A DNA stretch of 28,510 nt from an uncultured Acetatifactor sp. Lineage in GTDB: Bacteria > Bacillota > Clostridia > Lachnospirales > Lachnospiraceae. Below the pieces are notes generated by a model, which was given only the letters and a program-made list of their open reading frames with translations, was not told the origin of the DNA and ran no database searches. Location of the stretch: assembly GCA_910585615.1 (NCBI GenBank), contig CAJUFO010000056.1:1-28510 (forward strand), in the 5' to 3' direction. The translations under genes and the position numbers were made by a program. Shown here in pieces: positions 6,512-14,367 of this stretch (within the stretch, counting starts at the first letter, position 1; every line of letters begins with the position of its first letter).

Positions 6512-7723
6512 TTACACCGTACCGCTATAACGGGAGCCTCCCTGTACATTATAGGATCCGCCTGCCGTGTAGCTGTTGGCGGCATTTGCCTGGGTGGTCA
6601 TGTAATAATCTACCAGAGACGCGTTGGTGGCAATGGAAGAGCCATAGTCCTTGAAGAACTCCTGCACCTTGGACATGTCCGATTTCTTGAAGGTGTCCTC
6701 GTCTATCTTCAACCTGCCCTTCGCGTCCACGCTGATGCCGAAGCTTTTCAGGGCATCCGCGTTGCGCGCCGTCTTCTCCCTGATATAGGACAGGTTCGCC
6801 ACCACGCCTGAATTGGAGCTGGACTCCGCCGCATCGAACATCTTGTTGTAATTGCTCACGAAGCTCTTTGCCGTGGCGAAAATCTTCTTGACATCGTACT
6901 CGTCCGTCTCGTTGCCGTCCTTGTCCTTTACCTTCTGATATAAGGCGTCGGAGGCAAGGGCCTGGCTGTCCGCCTTGAGGGAGGATGCGCCGGAAGCCGT
7001 CTTATCGTTTGTCCCCGTGCTGTCCGTACTGGTCGTCCCGGAGGCAGAGCCCGCGAAGTGGAGGCGGGATGAAATCATGGAGCCATAGCTTAAGACATTA
7101 TCGCTGGAGAACAAATCCTGCACCTTGGAGATATCCGTCTCCTTCAGCTTCCCCTCATTGAGCATCAGCGTGCCGTTGGCATTGACCGTGACACCGATTT
7201 CCGAAAGCTTATTCGCATTGGCCGCCGTGCTGCTCATCATATTCGCTACGTATGCCGTCTTGTTGGTCAGCGTGGAGTCCTTTGCCGTGGTCACTACGTT
7301 ATTGTAGTTCTCCACATAGGCCTTCACCGCGGACACCACCTTATCCGCCGCGCTCCTGCCGTCTGTAGAATCCGTATAGGTATTGTCGTTCTGCAAGGTG
7401 GCCACAGAGGAGTCGAGGCTGGAAAGCCCTGCTGTCAGATTCTTGTTGGCCTTCTGCGCCTCCTTGGAGACCTTCGGATGCATCTTCTCTTCCAGAATCT
7501 TGTCCAGGATATTGCTTGTTCTGCCATTGCCGGAGGATGCCTTGCCTGTACTGATATTCTGGGCCGTCCCGTAATAGGCCTTCATCAGCTTGCCATAGCT
7601 GCCGTTCTTGATGCCGGCATAATCCGACAGGAAATTCAGATTGCCCAGGCTGCCGCCTGAGAGGCCCTGGAACAGATACGAATAATCCGAACCCGTATTA
7701 CCTACATCGATGCTGATACCCAT
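6512..7723 (-). CDS. FliD-C-like protein with internal duplication
   Basis: A 403-residue protein rich in Ser, Asn, Ala and Lys, with no signal peptide or membrane segment. It resembles the C-terminal domain of the flagellar cap protein FliD (hook-associated protein 2). The feature is present twice: residues 128-221 contain VENYNNVVTTAK and LSEIGVTVNANGTLMLNE, and residues 279-374 contain VSNYNKMFDAAE and LKSFGISVDAKGRLKIDE, about 152 residues apart. No other flagellar gene is nearby. It may be a filament- or export-related protein, but function is unknown. The ATG at 7723 follows AAAGGAGTGATT. It has its own terminator and a sigma-28-like promoter, so it is probably monocistronic. Confidence 0.7.
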   Translation of the reverse strand: MGISIDVGNTGSDYSYLFQGLSGGSLGNLNFLSDYAGIKNGSYGKLMKAYYGTAQNISTGKASSGNGRTSNILDKILEEKMHPKVSKEAQKANKNLTAGLSSLDSSVATLQNDNTYTDSTDGRSAADKVVSAVKAYVENYNNVVTTAKDSTLTNKTAYVANMMSSTAANANKLSEIGVTVNANGTLMLNEGKLKETDISKVQDLFSSDNVLSYGSMISSRLHFAGSASGTTSTDSTGTNDKTASGASSLKADSQALASDALYQKVKDKDGNETDEYDVKKIFATAKSFVSNYNKMFDAAESSSNSGVVANLSYIREKTARNADALKSFGISVDAKGRLKIDEDTFKKSDMSKVQEFFKDYGSSIATNASLVDYYMTTQANAANSYTAGGSYNVQGGSRYSGTV

Positions 7724-7818
7724 ATAATCACTCCTTTATATCTGATGAAACTTTCCGTGGAATATGTTTCTTCGATGGAATATACCCGTTCCATTTCGAA
7801 GCATGCTTATCATTCTAT

Positions 7819-7845
7819 ATATCGTCAGAACAGTCTTATTCATTA
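7819..7845 (-). promoter_or_regulatory. Sigma-28 (SigD)-like promoter of the FliD-like gene
   Basis: The minus strand carries TAAT, 15 bases, then GACGATAT, against the consensus TAAA-N15-GCCGATAT (3 of 4 and 7 of 8 positions). The expected start leaves a leader of about 90 bases. Motility-type control would fit the FliD-like product; this is inferred from the match only. Confidence 0.4.
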
Positions 7846-7853
7846 ACCATATT

Positions 7854-7881
7854 CTGACAAATAAAATCCTACAAATATATA
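7854..7881 (+). promoter_or_regulatory. Possible promoter of the DUF6062-like gene
   Basis: CTGACA (7854-7859) and TATATA (7876-7881) lie 16 bases apart on the plus strand, about 57 bases before the ATG at 7939. The region is AT-rich, so other pairings are possible. Confidence 0.35.
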
Positions 7882-7899
7882 GCAATTATGGGAAATTTA
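7870..7899. repeat. Shared 30-bp upstream element, copy B (FliD-like gene)
   Basis: Second copy of the element at 6360-6389, containing the same 11-mer TAGCAATTATG. It lies about 147 bases upstream of the FliD-like start and also overlaps the -10 region proposed for the divergent DUF6062-like gene, which leaves open which gene it serves. Confidence 0.45.
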
Positions 7900-7938
7900 T
7901 TGTAAACTAACTATAACACCAACAGAAAGGAAAACGCC

Positions 7939-8697
7939 ATGAAAGAACAATTATACACCATCCCCTTAAACGATGCCGTGAACGCAGGCGATGAGTGCCC
8001 TTTTTGCTTCATTGAGCGAAGCGTGGAGCAGGATTTGCTGGATTTCGTGCTGGGCAGCGGCTCCTCCTACATGGAGGCGGATATCCGCGAGATGACGGAC
8101 AAGGCAGGCTTCTGCAGGCAGCATTTTAAGAAGATGTTCGACTACGGCAATACTTTGGGCAATGCCTGGATCCTAAAGACCCATTACCAGAAGGTCATAG
8201 GCGAGATGAAGAACGAGTTCGCCCATTTCAAGCCCGCCAAGACCTCCCTCAAGGACAAGCTGCGGAAGGCCGCGGACGCCAACCCCATCGCCGCCTGGGT
8301 CCGGAAAAAGGAATCCACCTGCTACATCTGCGACCACTTCGCCGACACCTACGCCCGGTACATGGACACCTTCTTCTATCTGTGGAACCAGGACAGCGCC
8401 TTCCGCCAGAAGATCAAGGACGGGAAGGGGTTCTGCCTCCACCATTTCGGAGACCTGTGCCAGGCCGCGGACGCCAAGCTCTCGGGCAATGCCAAGGACG
8501 AGTTCTACAGCGTCATGTTCCCCCTCATGGAGAGCAACATGGGACGCCTGTCCGAGGACGTGGCCTGGATGGTGGAGAAATTCGACTATCGCAACAAGGA
8601 CGCGGACTGGAAGAATTCCAAAGACGCAATACAGCGGGGTATGCAGAAGCTCAAGGGCGGGTATCCTGCGGACGGCCCCTACACCATGAGCAAATAG
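7939..8697 (+). CDS. DUF6062-family protein with duplicated Cys/His modules
   Basis: A 252-residue soluble protein that I match to DUF6062, a clostridial family of unknown function. It has two similar modules: CPFC (Cys20, Cys23) with FCRQH (Cys59, His62), and CYIC (Cys128, Cys131) with FCLHH (Cys166, His169). The repeated C-x2-C plus C-x2-H pattern suggests two metal sites, probably zinc, and an internal duplication. The start follows GAAAGGAAAACGCC. The gene is divergent from the FliD-like gene and converges on the TetR gene, whose stop lies 3 bases beyond its own. No function can be assigned. Confidence 0.75.
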   Translation: MKEQLYTIPLNDAVNAGDECPFCFIERSVEQDLLDFVLGSGSSYMEADIREMTDKAGFCRQHFKKMFDYGNTLGNAWILKTHYQKVIGEMKNEFAHFKPAKTSLKDKLRKAADANPIAAWVRKKESTCYICDHFADTYARYMDTFFYLWNQDSAFRQKIKDGKGFCLHHFGDLCQAADAKLSGNAKDEFYSVMFPLMESNMGRLSEDVAWMVEKFDYRNKDADWKNSKDAIQRGMQKLKGGYPADGPYTMSK

Positions 8698-8700
8698 GCC

Positions 8701-9303
8701 TCATTTGTACACGATGCCCCTGACCATGTCCAGATAGCCGCAAATCTCCTCGTAGAGCATCTCCGGCTGGAAAGAAGCGTCCTGGAACCGCTCCGTCATC
8801 AGCCCCTTGATGGTGAAGTCCAGCATCTTGCGCAGCCTCTGTCCGTCCACGCCTTCCGGCAGGGCTGCGTAGTCGATCTGGACGTCAATGGAGGCATAGG
8901 TTTCCGAAAGGGCGTTCCGCTTCTCTTCCGTGGACAGGAGCGCCTCGTAGGAGTCCTCGGACAGGGAGCGGTTCAGAAACTGCTGCATGTAGGGATATCC
9001 CTTCATGGCATGCATCTTGGCGCACTCCATCTGCTTCATCAGCGCGAACAAATCCGTCTCCTTGGCGTTCACGGTGGACCGCAGCTCCAGATTCATGAAC
9101 CGGACGCTGTAGTCATATATGAAGCAGTACAGGCCCACCTTGCTGCCGAAGTAGTGGAAGAGCAGGCCCTTGCTGATGGCAGCCTCCTTCACAATGTCGT
9201 CGGTGCTGCCGTGGCGGTAGCCCTGCATGGCGAATATCTTCAGGGCGGAATTGATGATCCTGTCCTGCTTCTCTTTTTTTATATCGAAGAATTTGCTGTT
9301 CAT
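8701..9303 (-). CDS. TetR/AcrR-family transcriptional regulator
   Basis: A 200-residue regulator. The N-terminal TetR helix-turn-helix covers about residues 9-55: RIINSALKIFAMQGY, then STDDIVKEAAISKG and LLFHYFGSKVGLY, the classic recognition-helix end. The C-terminal two thirds is the ligand-binding and dimerisation part, whose ligand cannot be told. An in-frame extension reaches 9354, but the ATG at 9303 is preceded by GGAGGAACG and begins just before the conserved domain, so it is chosen. Palindromic sequences at 9353-9368 and 9477-9506 are likely operators, and the first overlaps the gene's own -10 element, implying autoregulation. The gene faces the DUF6062-like gene tail to tail. Confidence 0.88.
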   Translation of the reverse strand: MNSKFFDIKKEKQDRIINSALKIFAMQGYRHGSTDDIVKEAAISKGLLFHYFGSKVGLYCFIYDYSVRFMNLELRSTVNAKETDLFALMKQMECAKMHAMKGYPYMQQFLNRSLSEDSYEALLSTEEKRNALSETYASIDVQIDYAALPEGVDGQRLRKMLDFTIKGLMTERFQDASFQPEMLYEEICGYLDMVRGIVYK

Positions 9304-9352
9304 ATGTAGACGTTCCTCCAATAGGGGATATGGAATCGTGAGAAATCCTGGC

Positions 9353-9371
9353 AATTCCTATAGGAATTATA
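9353..9371 (-). promoter_or_regulatory. TetR-gene -10 element overlapping a perfect palindrome
   Basis: AATTCCTATAGGAATT (9353-9368) is a perfect 16-bp palindrome. It overlaps TATAAT (9366-9371, minus strand), which is preceded by TGG as an extended -10. A dimeric repressor bound here would block the TetR gene's own promoter. Confidence 0.5.
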
Positions 9372-9476
9372 CCATGTTCTGCCCCTGACGGAAAGCAAAT
9401 CATAAATTTTTAGTAAAATTATGCATATTCCCTTTTCAATTCTGCAAAATAGTATTAATATCATAATAGCACTTGG

Positions 9477-9506
9477 ATAATGGAATCGTTTCTTTGATTC
9501 CATTAT
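9477..9506. promoter_or_regulatory. 11-bp inverted repeat, probable TetR-type operator
   Basis: ATAATGGAATC (9477-9487) and GATTCCATTAT (9496-9506) are perfect inverted arms around an 8-base spacer, in the intergenic region in front of the gene at 9540. The 10-mer ATGGAATCGT recurs at 9330-9339 in the TetR leader, suggesting one protein binds both places. A hairpin in the 9540 leader is the alternative reading. Confidence 0.5.
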
Positions 9507-9539
9507 ATCAAAAAACGAACCTGTTGAAAGGAGTCCCCT

Positions 9540-9950
9540 ATGGCAAAAAAATTTGGAAAGCTTTTATTGGTCAGCGCTGCAATCGGTTCCGCGATTGGTG
9601 CCGTCTATTATTTTGCCCGCAAGAAGGATGCGGAGCGTGACAGCGCGGAAGATGATTACGACGATTTCAGCGAAGAGAATGAGAAGGAAAGCGATTCCCG
9701 CAGCTATGTCCCCTTGAATCCCGAAGGACAGGCTGAGGGGAAGGAAAGCGCTGCCCCCGCACAGGAGGAAGCTCCTGCCGATTCAAACTGTGCCGCACAG
9801 GACACTTCCGATGCCTCTGCCGGCCAGGATGGCTTCACGCCTCTCGCGGAGCAGGTAGCGGACACCGCCCAAAAGGCTGAGGAGTCCGTGGAAGAGTTCT
9901 TCGATGAGGAGGACAGTACTGACGAAGAGCCTCCCATCGGCGACAACTGA
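9540..9950 (+). CDS. Small membrane-anchored acidic protein
   Basis: A 136-residue protein with a short basic start (MAKKFGK), one hydrophobic helix at about residues 7-25 with Gly/Ala spacing, a basic RKK stop, and then a long, highly acidic, probably disordered tail rich in Glu, Asp, Ala and Ser. This arrangement is seen in small clostridial envelope proteins of unknown function, and I cannot name a family. An AAAGGAG ribosome site precedes the ATG. The gene has an inverted repeat upstream (9477-9506), which may place it under the divergent TetR regulator, and an intrinsic terminator at 10000-10039. Confidence 0.7.
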   Translation: MAKKFGKLLLVSAAIGSAIGAVYYFARKKDAERDSAEDDYDDFSEENEKESDSRSYVPLNPEGQAEGKESAAPAQEEAPADSNCAAQDTSDASAGQDGFTPLAEQVADTAQKAEESVEEFFDEEDSTDEEPPIGDN

Positions 9951-9999
9951 CCGGTTCTTTCGCAGGGGGCGGCAGTTTCCCTCAAAAGAGACAGCTACG

Positions 10000-10039
10000 C
10001 AGGATATACGGAGCTCCTTTCCGCTGTATCCTGTGTTTT
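10000..10039 (+). terminator. Intrinsic terminator after the acidic membrane protein gene
   Basis: CAGGATA (10000-10006) pairs with TATCCTG (10027-10033), with an inner CGG/CCG pair, followed by TGTTTTTG on the plus strand. The convergent MocR gene ends just beyond, at 10042. Confidence 0.75.
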
Positions 10040-10041
10040 TG

Positions 10042-11568
10042 TTATCCCTTTCCTTTCCAGACCTCCTTCAGGCGCGCCACGCCATCTCTTATTTCCTTGT
10101 CTCCCAGCCCGCCGAAGCCCAGCAGCACGGTCCGGCTGTCAGGGGCCTCCTCCACCATGCTCTCGGACAGGCCATAGACCCGCACGCCCCGCTGTGCCGC
10201 CCTCTGAATCAGCTCCCTTTCATCCATGCCGTTCTTCGCGGTCAGCAGCAGATGCAGCCCCGCGTTCTCCCCCGACACCTGAAAGTCCTCCCGCAAATCT
10301 CCTAGGCATTCCAGAAGCACTTCGTGCTTGGCCCTGTAAATCTTGCGCATCTTGTTCAGATGACGCTCGAAATACCCCTCCCCGATGAACTCGTTCAGGA
10401 TGCTCTGGTCGATGCGGGACACCGTGCAGGAATAAAAGGAGCAGTCTGCCCTATATCTGGCAAGCAGAGCCTCCGGCAGCACCATGAAGCTCACCCGGAT
10501 GGCAGGGGCGATGGCCTTGGAGAAGGTTCCGATATAGATGACCTTTCCATGCCTGTCCGAGGCCAGAAGCGCCGGAATGGGCTTGCCCCGGAAGCGGAAT
10601 TCACTGTCGTAATCGTCCTCTATCAGATATCTGTCCTTCCCGCCGTCCGCCCATTTCAGCAGCTCCATCCTCCGCCCTATGGGCATCACCGTCCCTGTGG
10701 GGAACTGATGGGAGGGCATCACATAGGCCGCCTGCACATCCGCCTGCGCCAGTTTGTCCGCCCGCATCCCGCACTCGTCCATGTCCACCGTGGCGATTGT
10801 ATAGGCAAAAGAGCGGAATATCTGATAAGACCTGATGTAGGTGGGATTCTCCATAGCGATCCGCACATGGCGGCCCAGAATCTTTTCCAGCAGAAGCAAC
10901 AGGTAATCGTTTCCGGCCCCTACGACAATCTGCTCCGGCCTGCAGTCCACGCCTCTGGAAGAATGGAGATACCGGCTGATCGTACAGCGCAGCCCCCAAT
11001 CCCCCTGAGGCCCCCCTTTCGCGAACAGGTCGCTGTTGGCATAGGTCAGGATGTTTTTCGTGATTTTCTTCCAGATGCCGAAGGGGAAGCCCGTCATATC
11101 GATGAGATAGGGCGAGAAGTCCACGGCCGCCCGGGCACCCATGCCCTTGTCCCGCCCTGTCTCGTTCCCGCCTGGCACTGTGCTATCCTGCCGCCGCGCG
11201 GCCCTGCCCTCTCCCGCGGCCCCATCTCCCTGTCCGGGCCTGCCACCCTGTTCTCCCGCCCGGACGCCCTCCCCAGAATCGCCGGGCAGTTCCATGTCCC
11301 CGTCCAGCAGCAGCAAGTCCTCCACAGGACAGACAAAATACCCCCTGCAGGGCCTGGACTCGATGTACCCCTCGCCCAGCAGCTGCCCATAGGCATAGTC
11401 CACCGTGCTCCTGGCCACCTGGAGATATTCCGCCAGAGCACGCGTAGAGGGAAGCCTCTCCCCTGCAAGAAGCTTCCCCCTTCTGATTTCCCCTCTGATA
11501 TGCTGATATATCTGCTCATACAGACAGATGTCCCCCTCTGTCCGTATCTGAAATGTCATTTCATTCAA
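10042..11568 (-). CDS. MocR-type regulator: GntR helix-turn-helix fused to PLP aminotransferase fold
   Basis: A 508-residue protein. Residues about 8-80 form a GntR winged helix (LYEQIYQHIRGEIRRG, then LPSTRALAEYLQVARSTV). Residues about 150-508 form a fold-type-I aminotransferase domain with EDDYDSEF (317-324) and the pyridoxal-binding lysine in GTFSKAIAP (Lys351). MocR proteins such as PdxR and GabR use the cofactor for sensing. The two domains are joined by a low-complexity Gly/Arg/Glu-rich linker (about 90-147). The start is TTG at 11568, five bases after GGAGG; the next in-frame ATG is too far from that site. The gene follows the DUF2225-like gene by 13 bases, probably with translational coupling. 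The target is unknown. Confidence 0.88.
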   Translation of the reverse strand: MNEMTFQIRTEGDICLYEQIYQHIRGEIRRGKLLAGERLPSTRALAEYLQVARSTVDYAYGQLLGEGYIESRPCRGYFVCPVEDLLLLDGDMELPGDSGEGVRAGEQGGRPGQGDGAAGEGRAARRQDSTVPGGNETGRDKGMGARAAVDFSPYLIDMTGFPFGIWKKITKNILTYANSDLFAKGGPQGDWGLRCTISRYLHSSRGVDCRPEQIVVGAGNDYLLLLLEKILGRHVRIAMENPTYIRSYQIFRSFAYTIATVDMDECGMRADKLAQADVQAAYVMPSHQFPTGTVMPIGRRMELLKWADGGKDRYLIEDDYDSEFRFRGKPIPALLASDRHGKVIYIGTFSKAIAPAIRVSFMVLPEALLARYRADCSFYSCTVSRIDQSILNEFIGEGYFERHLNKMRKIYRAKHEVLLECLGDLREDFQVSGENAGLHLLLTAKNGMDERELIQRAAQRGVRVYGLSESMVEEAPDSRTVLLGFGGLGDKEIRDGVARLKEVWKGKG

Positions 11569-11581
11569 AACGTCCTCCCGC

Positions 11582-12445
11582 TTACCCCTGCTGTTGCTGT
11601 TTCTTCTTCATGTCCAGCATCACCTGATCCTTCATGTCCCTGGCCTTGTCCTTGATGCGGGAGTTGGCGCTCCTGGAGGTGATGATGCTGCTCAAAAGCC
11701 TTACGGACATATCATAATCCTGGAACCGCGCTGCAAGCACCGCCAGCAGATAGTCCACCGTGACCTCGTTCATGCCGCACAGAGGGAACATCTCCGTCTG
11801 TCTGGCCTCCGTGAAGCCCTTGTAGGCATTGGCCAGAAGCTCGTTCTCCTGGGTCTCCCATTCCGCCACGCGCTTTTCGTCCGCTTTGGCCTCCTGCTCC
11901 TTCAGGCTCTCCAGATAGCCTCTCGTGAGCCATGCGTACTTCAGGCATATGTATGCTTTTTCGCTTGGTTTCGCACGTTTTACCACAGACCCCACCAAGG
12001 CCAGCTTGTACCGCTGTATGGCCTCCTCATAGGTATAGGTCTCCCCCTGGCTGGGCGGGATGCGCACGGTCTGGCTGATCTTCTCCCGCACCAGCCTGGC
12101 CTGGCTGGAGGTGATGCCTGTGAAATAGCGCATCAGCGCGGCATAGCCGCAGACCGGGCACATCACCACCTCATACTTGGCCGCGTCAATCCCCTCATAC
12201 CTGGCCCGGAGGTCCGCATCCGTGCCCAGGAGCTTGGCCTTGTTGGACTTCATGACCTTGGAAGTGAAAGAGCTGTCGCACACCGGGCACACAAAAGACC
12301 TGTCATAGATCAAATCCTTTTCCTGGACCTTGGGCGCCGCCACCTGCTCCTGTTTCTCCGCCTCTTTTTTCTTCGGCTCCTCAAAGAGGCTCACATCCTC
12401 CAGGTTCCCCAGGCCCAGGCTCTTCAAACCCGATAAAATCCCCAT
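11582..12445 (-). CDS. DUF2225-like protein with two CPVC zinc knuckles
   Basis: A 287-residue soluble protein. FVCPVCDSSF (Cys53, Cys56) and VMCPVCGYA (Cys96, Cys99) form the expected four-cysteine metal site of DUF2225. The rest is helical and TPR-like (EEAIQRYKLALVG, then KYAWLTRGYLESLKEQ) and ends in a lysine/glutamine-rich tail. No biochemical function is known for the family. An open frame extends up to 12535, but the ATG at 12445 follows GGAGGAGAGT and starts the conserved sequence. It lies between glnS and the MocR gene on the same strand. Confidence 0.82.
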   Translation of the reverse strand: MGILSGLKSLGLGNLEDVSLFEEPKKKEAEKQEQVAAPKVQEKDLIYDRSFVCPVCDSSFTSKVMKSNKAKLLGTDADLRARYEGIDAAKYEVVMCPVCGYAALMRYFTGITSSQARLVREKISQTVRIPPSQGETYTYEEAIQRYKLALVGSVVKRAKPSEKAYICLKYAWLTRGYLESLKEQEAKADEKRVAEWETQENELLANAYKGFTEARQTEMFPLCGMNEVTVDYLLAVLAARFQDYDMSVRLLSSIITSRSANSRIKDKARDMKDQVMLDMKKKQQQQG

Positions 12446-12548
12446 ACTCTCCTCCACCTCCCCACAAGTCGTCCCAGGGCCCGCCCGGTGCCCCTGCCGC
12501 CCTCCGCCACGGAGCATAAATCCCCCTCCCGGCACCCCTCCCTACATC

Positions 12549-12570
12549 CATGTCTCCCACAGGAGACATG
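12549..12570. other. Perfect hairpin downstream of glnS
   Basis: CATGTCTCC (12549-12557) and GGAGACATG (12562-12570) form a 9-bp stem with a 4-base loop, 18 bases after the glnS stop. No U-tract follows in either direction, so it is more likely an RNA-processing or stability element between glnS and the DUF2225-like gene than a terminator. Confidence 0.45.
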
Positions 12571-12587
12571 CCCGGTCTGCCTTTGCT

Positions 12588-14249
12588 TTACTTGGGCAGC
12601 ACATAAGAGCTTTTCAGCGAAACGATGCGATTGAACACCAGGGCATCCGGCCGGGAGTCCTTTGCGTCCACGCAGAAGAATCCCTGCCTCACGAACTGGA
12701 AGCGCGCATACTTTTCCGCCCCCGCAAAGGCAGGCTCCAGCTTGCAGTCCTTCAGAACGGTGAGGGAGTCGGGGTTCAGGTTCAGGCTCCCGTCCTCATT
12801 GTACACGCCCTTCTCCTCATCGATGATATTCTCGTACAGCCTGACCTGGGCGGACACCGCAGCGTCCGCTGCCACCCAGTGGATGGTGCCCTTCACCTTC
12901 CGGCCGTCCGGGCTGTTGCCGCCCCTGGAGGTCGGGTCATAGGTGCAGTGCACCTCTGTCACTCTGCCGTCCTCGTCCTTGACGCAGCCGGTACATTTCA
13001 CGAAATAGGCGTTCATCAGGCGCACCTCATTGCCCGGGAACATGCGGAAATACTTCTTCGGCGGCTCCTCCATGAAGTCCTCCCGCTCGATATACAGCTC
13101 TCTCCCAAAAGGCACTTCCCTGCTGCCAAGAGCCTCGTTCTCAGGGTTGTTCCCCACGGTGAGCATTTCAGTCTGCCCCTCCGGATAGTTGTCGATGACC
13201 AGCTTCACCGGATCCAGGACTGCCATCAGCCGGGGAGCCTTCGCCTTCAAATCCTCCCGGATGCAGTACTCCAGCATGGCGTAATCAGCGATGGACTGGG
13301 CCTTGGACACGCCGCAGAGATCCACGAACATCTTGATGGACTCCGGCGTGAAGCCTCTCCTGCGCAGGGCCGCAATGGACACCAGCCTGGGGTCGTCCCA
13401 GCCGTCCACAATGTTCTCCTGCACCAGCTTCTTGATATAGCGCTTGCCCGTGACCACGTTCTTCAGGTACAGCTTGGCGAACTCAATCTGTTTGGGCGGC
13501 TGGGGGTATTCCAGCTCCCGCACCACCCAGTCGTAGAGGGGCCTGTGATCCTCGAACTCCAATGTGCAGATGGAGTGGGTGATTCCCTCTATGGCGTCCT
13601 CGATGGGATGGGCGAAATCATACATGGGATAGATGCACCAGGCGTCTCCGGTATTGTGATGACTCATGTGCGCCACGCGATAGATGACGGGGTCGCGCAT
13701 GTTGATGTTGGGCGAGGCCATGTCGATGCGGGCCCGCAGCACCTTCTCGCCGTCTGCGTACTTCCCGTCCTTCATCTCCTGGAACAGGCGCAGGTTCTCC
13801 TCCACGGTGCGGGTATTGTAGGGGTCGTCCTTGCCCGGCTCGGTGAGGCTTCCCCGGTATTCGCGAATCCGCTCCGCGGTCAGGTCAGACACATAGGCCT
13901 TGCCCTTCTTGATCAGCTTCACCGCCGCCTCATACATCTGGCCGAAATAGTCGGAGGCGAAGAACAGCCTGTCCTCCCAGTCCGCCCCCAGCCACTGGAT
14001 GTCCTCCTTGATGGACTCCACGAACTCGATGTCTTCCTTGGTGGGGTTGGTGTCGTCGAAGCGCATGTTGAACTTGCCGTGGTACTTCTGGGCCAGGCCG
14101 TAGTTCAGAAGGATGCTCTTGGCATGGCCAATATGGAGGTAGCCGTTGGGCTCCGGCGGGAAGCGGGTGTGCACGGTGTCGCATACGCCCTCCGCCAGAT
14201 CCTTATCTATGATCACTTCTATAAAATTTCTGGATTCCGTGTCGCTCAT
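12588..14249 (-). CDS. glnS: Glutaminyl-tRNA synthetase
   Basis: A 553-residue class I aminoacyl-tRNA synthetase that charges tRNA-Gln with glutamine. It has the GlnRS N-terminal signature FPPEPNGYLHIGHAKS (HIGH at 39-42), FNMRFDDTNPTKED, the GlnRS-specific YPMYDFAHPIEDAIEGITHS, and the KMSKS-equivalent VTGKRYIKKL at about 265-275. The C-terminal beta-barrel anticodon-binding part is complete (ELYIEREDF, RLMNAYFVKC). The length is normal. The ATG at 14249 lies about ten bases after AAGG. The promoter at 14301-14330 predicts a leader of about 45 bases, too short for a T-box. Many clostridia use the GatCAB route instead of or beside GlnRS, so its presence is a useful lineage marker. Confidence 0.96.
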   Translation of the reverse strand: MSDTESRNFIEVIIDKDLAEGVCDTVHTRFPPEPNGYLHIGHAKSILLNYGLAQKYHGKFNMRFDDTNPTKEDIEFVESIKEDIQWLGADWEDRLFFASDYFGQMYEAAVKLIKKGKAYVSDLTAERIREYRGSLTEPGKDDPYNTRTVEENLRLFQEMKDGKYADGEKVLRARIDMASPNINMRDPVIYRVAHMSHHNTGDAWCIYPMYDFAHPIEDAIEGITHSICTLEFEDHRPLYDWVVRELEYPQPPKQIEFAKLYLKNVVTGKRYIKKLVQENIVDGWDDPRLVSIAALRRRGFTPESIKMFVDLCGVSKAQSIADYAMLEYCIREDLKAKAPRLMAVLDPVKLVIDNYPEGQTEMLTVGNNPENEALGSREVPFGRELYIEREDFMEEPPKKYFRMFPGNEVRLMNAYFVKCTGCVKDEDGRVTEVHCTYDPTSRGGNSPDGRKVKGTIHWVAADAAVSAQVRLYENIIDEEKGVYNEDGSLNLNPDSLTVLKDCKLEPAFAGAEKYARFQFVRQGFFCVDAKDSRPDALVFNRIVSLKSSYVLPK

Positions 14250-14300
14250 CTGTCAAATCCTTGCCTTTCCTGTGATGTTTACAGCTTGCCGCTGTGGCTC

Positions 14301-14330
14301 ATTATATCATAACAACGCGATATCTTTCAA
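14301..14330 (-). promoter_or_regulatory. Promoter of glnS
   Basis: TTGAAA (14325-14330) and TATAAT (14301-14306) are 18 bases apart on the minus strand, with an extended -10 TGA before TATAAT. Confidence 0.75.
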
Positions 14331-14367
14331 CAGGATTCAGTGTATTCCTGAAAAAATATCGGCATTG

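Noticed and set aside
14250..14300. T-box leader for glnS
   Set aside because: The promoter at 14301-14330 leaves only about 45 bases of leader, far too short for a T-box.
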